Source: Flavobacterium sp.
GTDB lineage: Bacteria; Bacteroidota; Bacteroidia; Flavobacteriales; Flavobacteriaceae
Direction: 5' to 3'
Assembly (NCBI GenBank): GCA_024709705.1
Contig: JANJWE010000283.1
Coordinates: 1-6,825, forward strand
DNA: 6,825 nt
In this document: piece after piece, positions 6,254 through 6,825 of the stretch
How the letters are laid out: each line of letters starts with the position of its first letter
Numbering within the stretch: the stretch's first letter is position 1
Notes under the pieces: generated by a model
What the model was told of the DNA's origin: nothing
Database searches by the model: none
The model's input: the letters and a program-made list of their open reading frames with translations, nothing else
Made by a program: the position numbers and the translations under genes

Positions 6254-6825
6254 TTAGTCTAGAATTTCAGTAACCTGACCAGCACCTACAGTTCTACCTC
6301 CTTCACGGATTGCAAAACGCAAACCAATGTTAAGAGCGATAGGGCTTAACAAATCTACATTGATAGTTAAGTTATCTCCTGGCATTACCATTTCAACTCC
6401 AGCTGGTAAAGAAATTGTACCAGTTACGTCAGTTGTTCTTACATAGAACTGTGGACGGTAGTTGTTGTGGAATGGAGTGTGACGACCACCTTCTTCTTTT
6501 TTCAAGATATAAACCTCAGCTTTGAATTTAGCGTGTGGTTTTACTGAACCTGGCTTACAAATAACCATACCTCTACGGATATCAGCTTTGTCAATACCTC
6601 TCAATAAAAGACCTACGTTATCTCCAGCCTCACCTCTGTCAAGGATTTTACGGAACATCTCAACCCCTGTAATAGTAGAAGTCAATTTGTCTGCACCCAT
6701 ACCGATGATTTCAACTGGGTCTCCAGTATTAGCAACACCAGTTTCGATACGACCTGTAGCAACAGTTCCACGACCTGTAATTGTAAATACGTCTTCAACA
6801 GGCATCAAGAATGGTTTTGCATTGT
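6254..6825 (-). CDS. tuf: Elongation factor Tu (partial, N-terminal half beyond right edge)
   Basis: EF-Tu carries aminoacyl-tRNA to the ribosomal A site as a GTP complex. The window holds the last 189 codons plus the stop (TAA at 6256-6254) of a protein that is normally about 395 residues, so the GTP-binding domain I lies outside. The visible part begins [13 protein letters not shown], the start of domain II, followed by [14 protein letters not shown]. Domain III contains [20 protein letters not shown] and ends [23 protein letters not shown]. The methionine in PFLMPVEDV is internal and not a start. The Q in RPQFY and the A in RFAIREGG, positions where E. coli kirromycin-resistance changes occur, have the sensitive-type residues. 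The gene is followed by a hairpin and then tRNA-Trp. Identity is certain. Confidence 0.99.
   Translation of the reverse strand, partial: NAKPFLMPVEDVFTITGRGTVATGRIETGVANTGDPVEIIGMGADKLTSTITGVEMFRKILDRGEAGDNVGLLLRGIDKADIRRGMVICKPGSVKPHAKFKAEVYILKKEEGGRHTPFHNNYRPQFYVRTTDVTGTISLPAGVEMVMPGDNLTINVDLLSPIALNIGLRFAIREGGRTVGAGQVTEILD

Noticed and set aside
1..6825. Mobile elements, CRISPR, phage genes, toxin-antitoxin pairs or an undescribed system
   Set aside because: Every stretch is explained by the conserved housekeeping cluster or by gaps of 268 bp or less. No direct repeats, terminal inverted repeats or foreign-looking composition were seen.

Overview
The window is a stretch of the conserved bacterial translation/transcription gene cluster, with every gene on the minus strand. 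In the direction of transcription (right to left) the order is tuf (C-terminal half) > tRNA-Trp > secE > nusG > rplK > rplA > rplJ > rplL > rpoB (N-terminal three quarters, running off the left edge). The organism is very probably a member of Bacteroidota, family Flavobacteriaceae, close to Flavobacterium. The protein sequences, the low G+C content, the A-rich leaders without Shine-Dalgarno sequences and the tuf-trnW-secE order all fit. This placement rests on recall of the families, not on a database search.

Layout. Positions 6254-6825 hold domains II and III of EF-Tu. The 58-bp gap after tuf holds a bulged 13-bp hairpin followed by four U residues. It ends only 5 nt before the 5' end of a 71-nt tRNA-Trp gene (6125-6195). 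secE begins 15 nt beyond the tRNA 3' end, and nusG follows 8 bp after secE. A 65-bp gap with a small hairpin separates nusG from rplK. rplA follows rplK after 14 bp, and rplJ follows rplA after 22 bp. rplL follows after 62 bp, with a perfect 7-bp hairpin across the rplJ stop codon. The 268-bp rplL-rpoB gap is the longest non-coding stretch. It holds a strong terminator-type hairpin and, just beyond it, an AT-rich dyad. rpoB then runs from 2898 to the left edge with no interruption in the lines I translated, which cover most of the gene.

How the genes work together. EF-Tu and tRNA-Trp serve elongation. L11, L1, L10 and L7/L12 form the uL11/L1 stalks and the factor-recruiting stalk of the 50S subunit. 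NusG couples RNA polymerase (RpoB) to the leading ribosome and modulates pausing, and SecE is part of the translocon that receives nascent membrane proteins. Co-expression balances ribosome and polymerase synthesis. The hairpins between genes are the likely places where output is adjusted: tuf from the rest, rplL from rplJ, and rpoB from the ribosomal genes.

I found no mobile element, CRISPR array, phage gene or unknown gene. The plus strand has only shadow reading frames. The window is an ordinary housekeeping locus, and the points worth a second look are regulatory RNA structures, not a new system.
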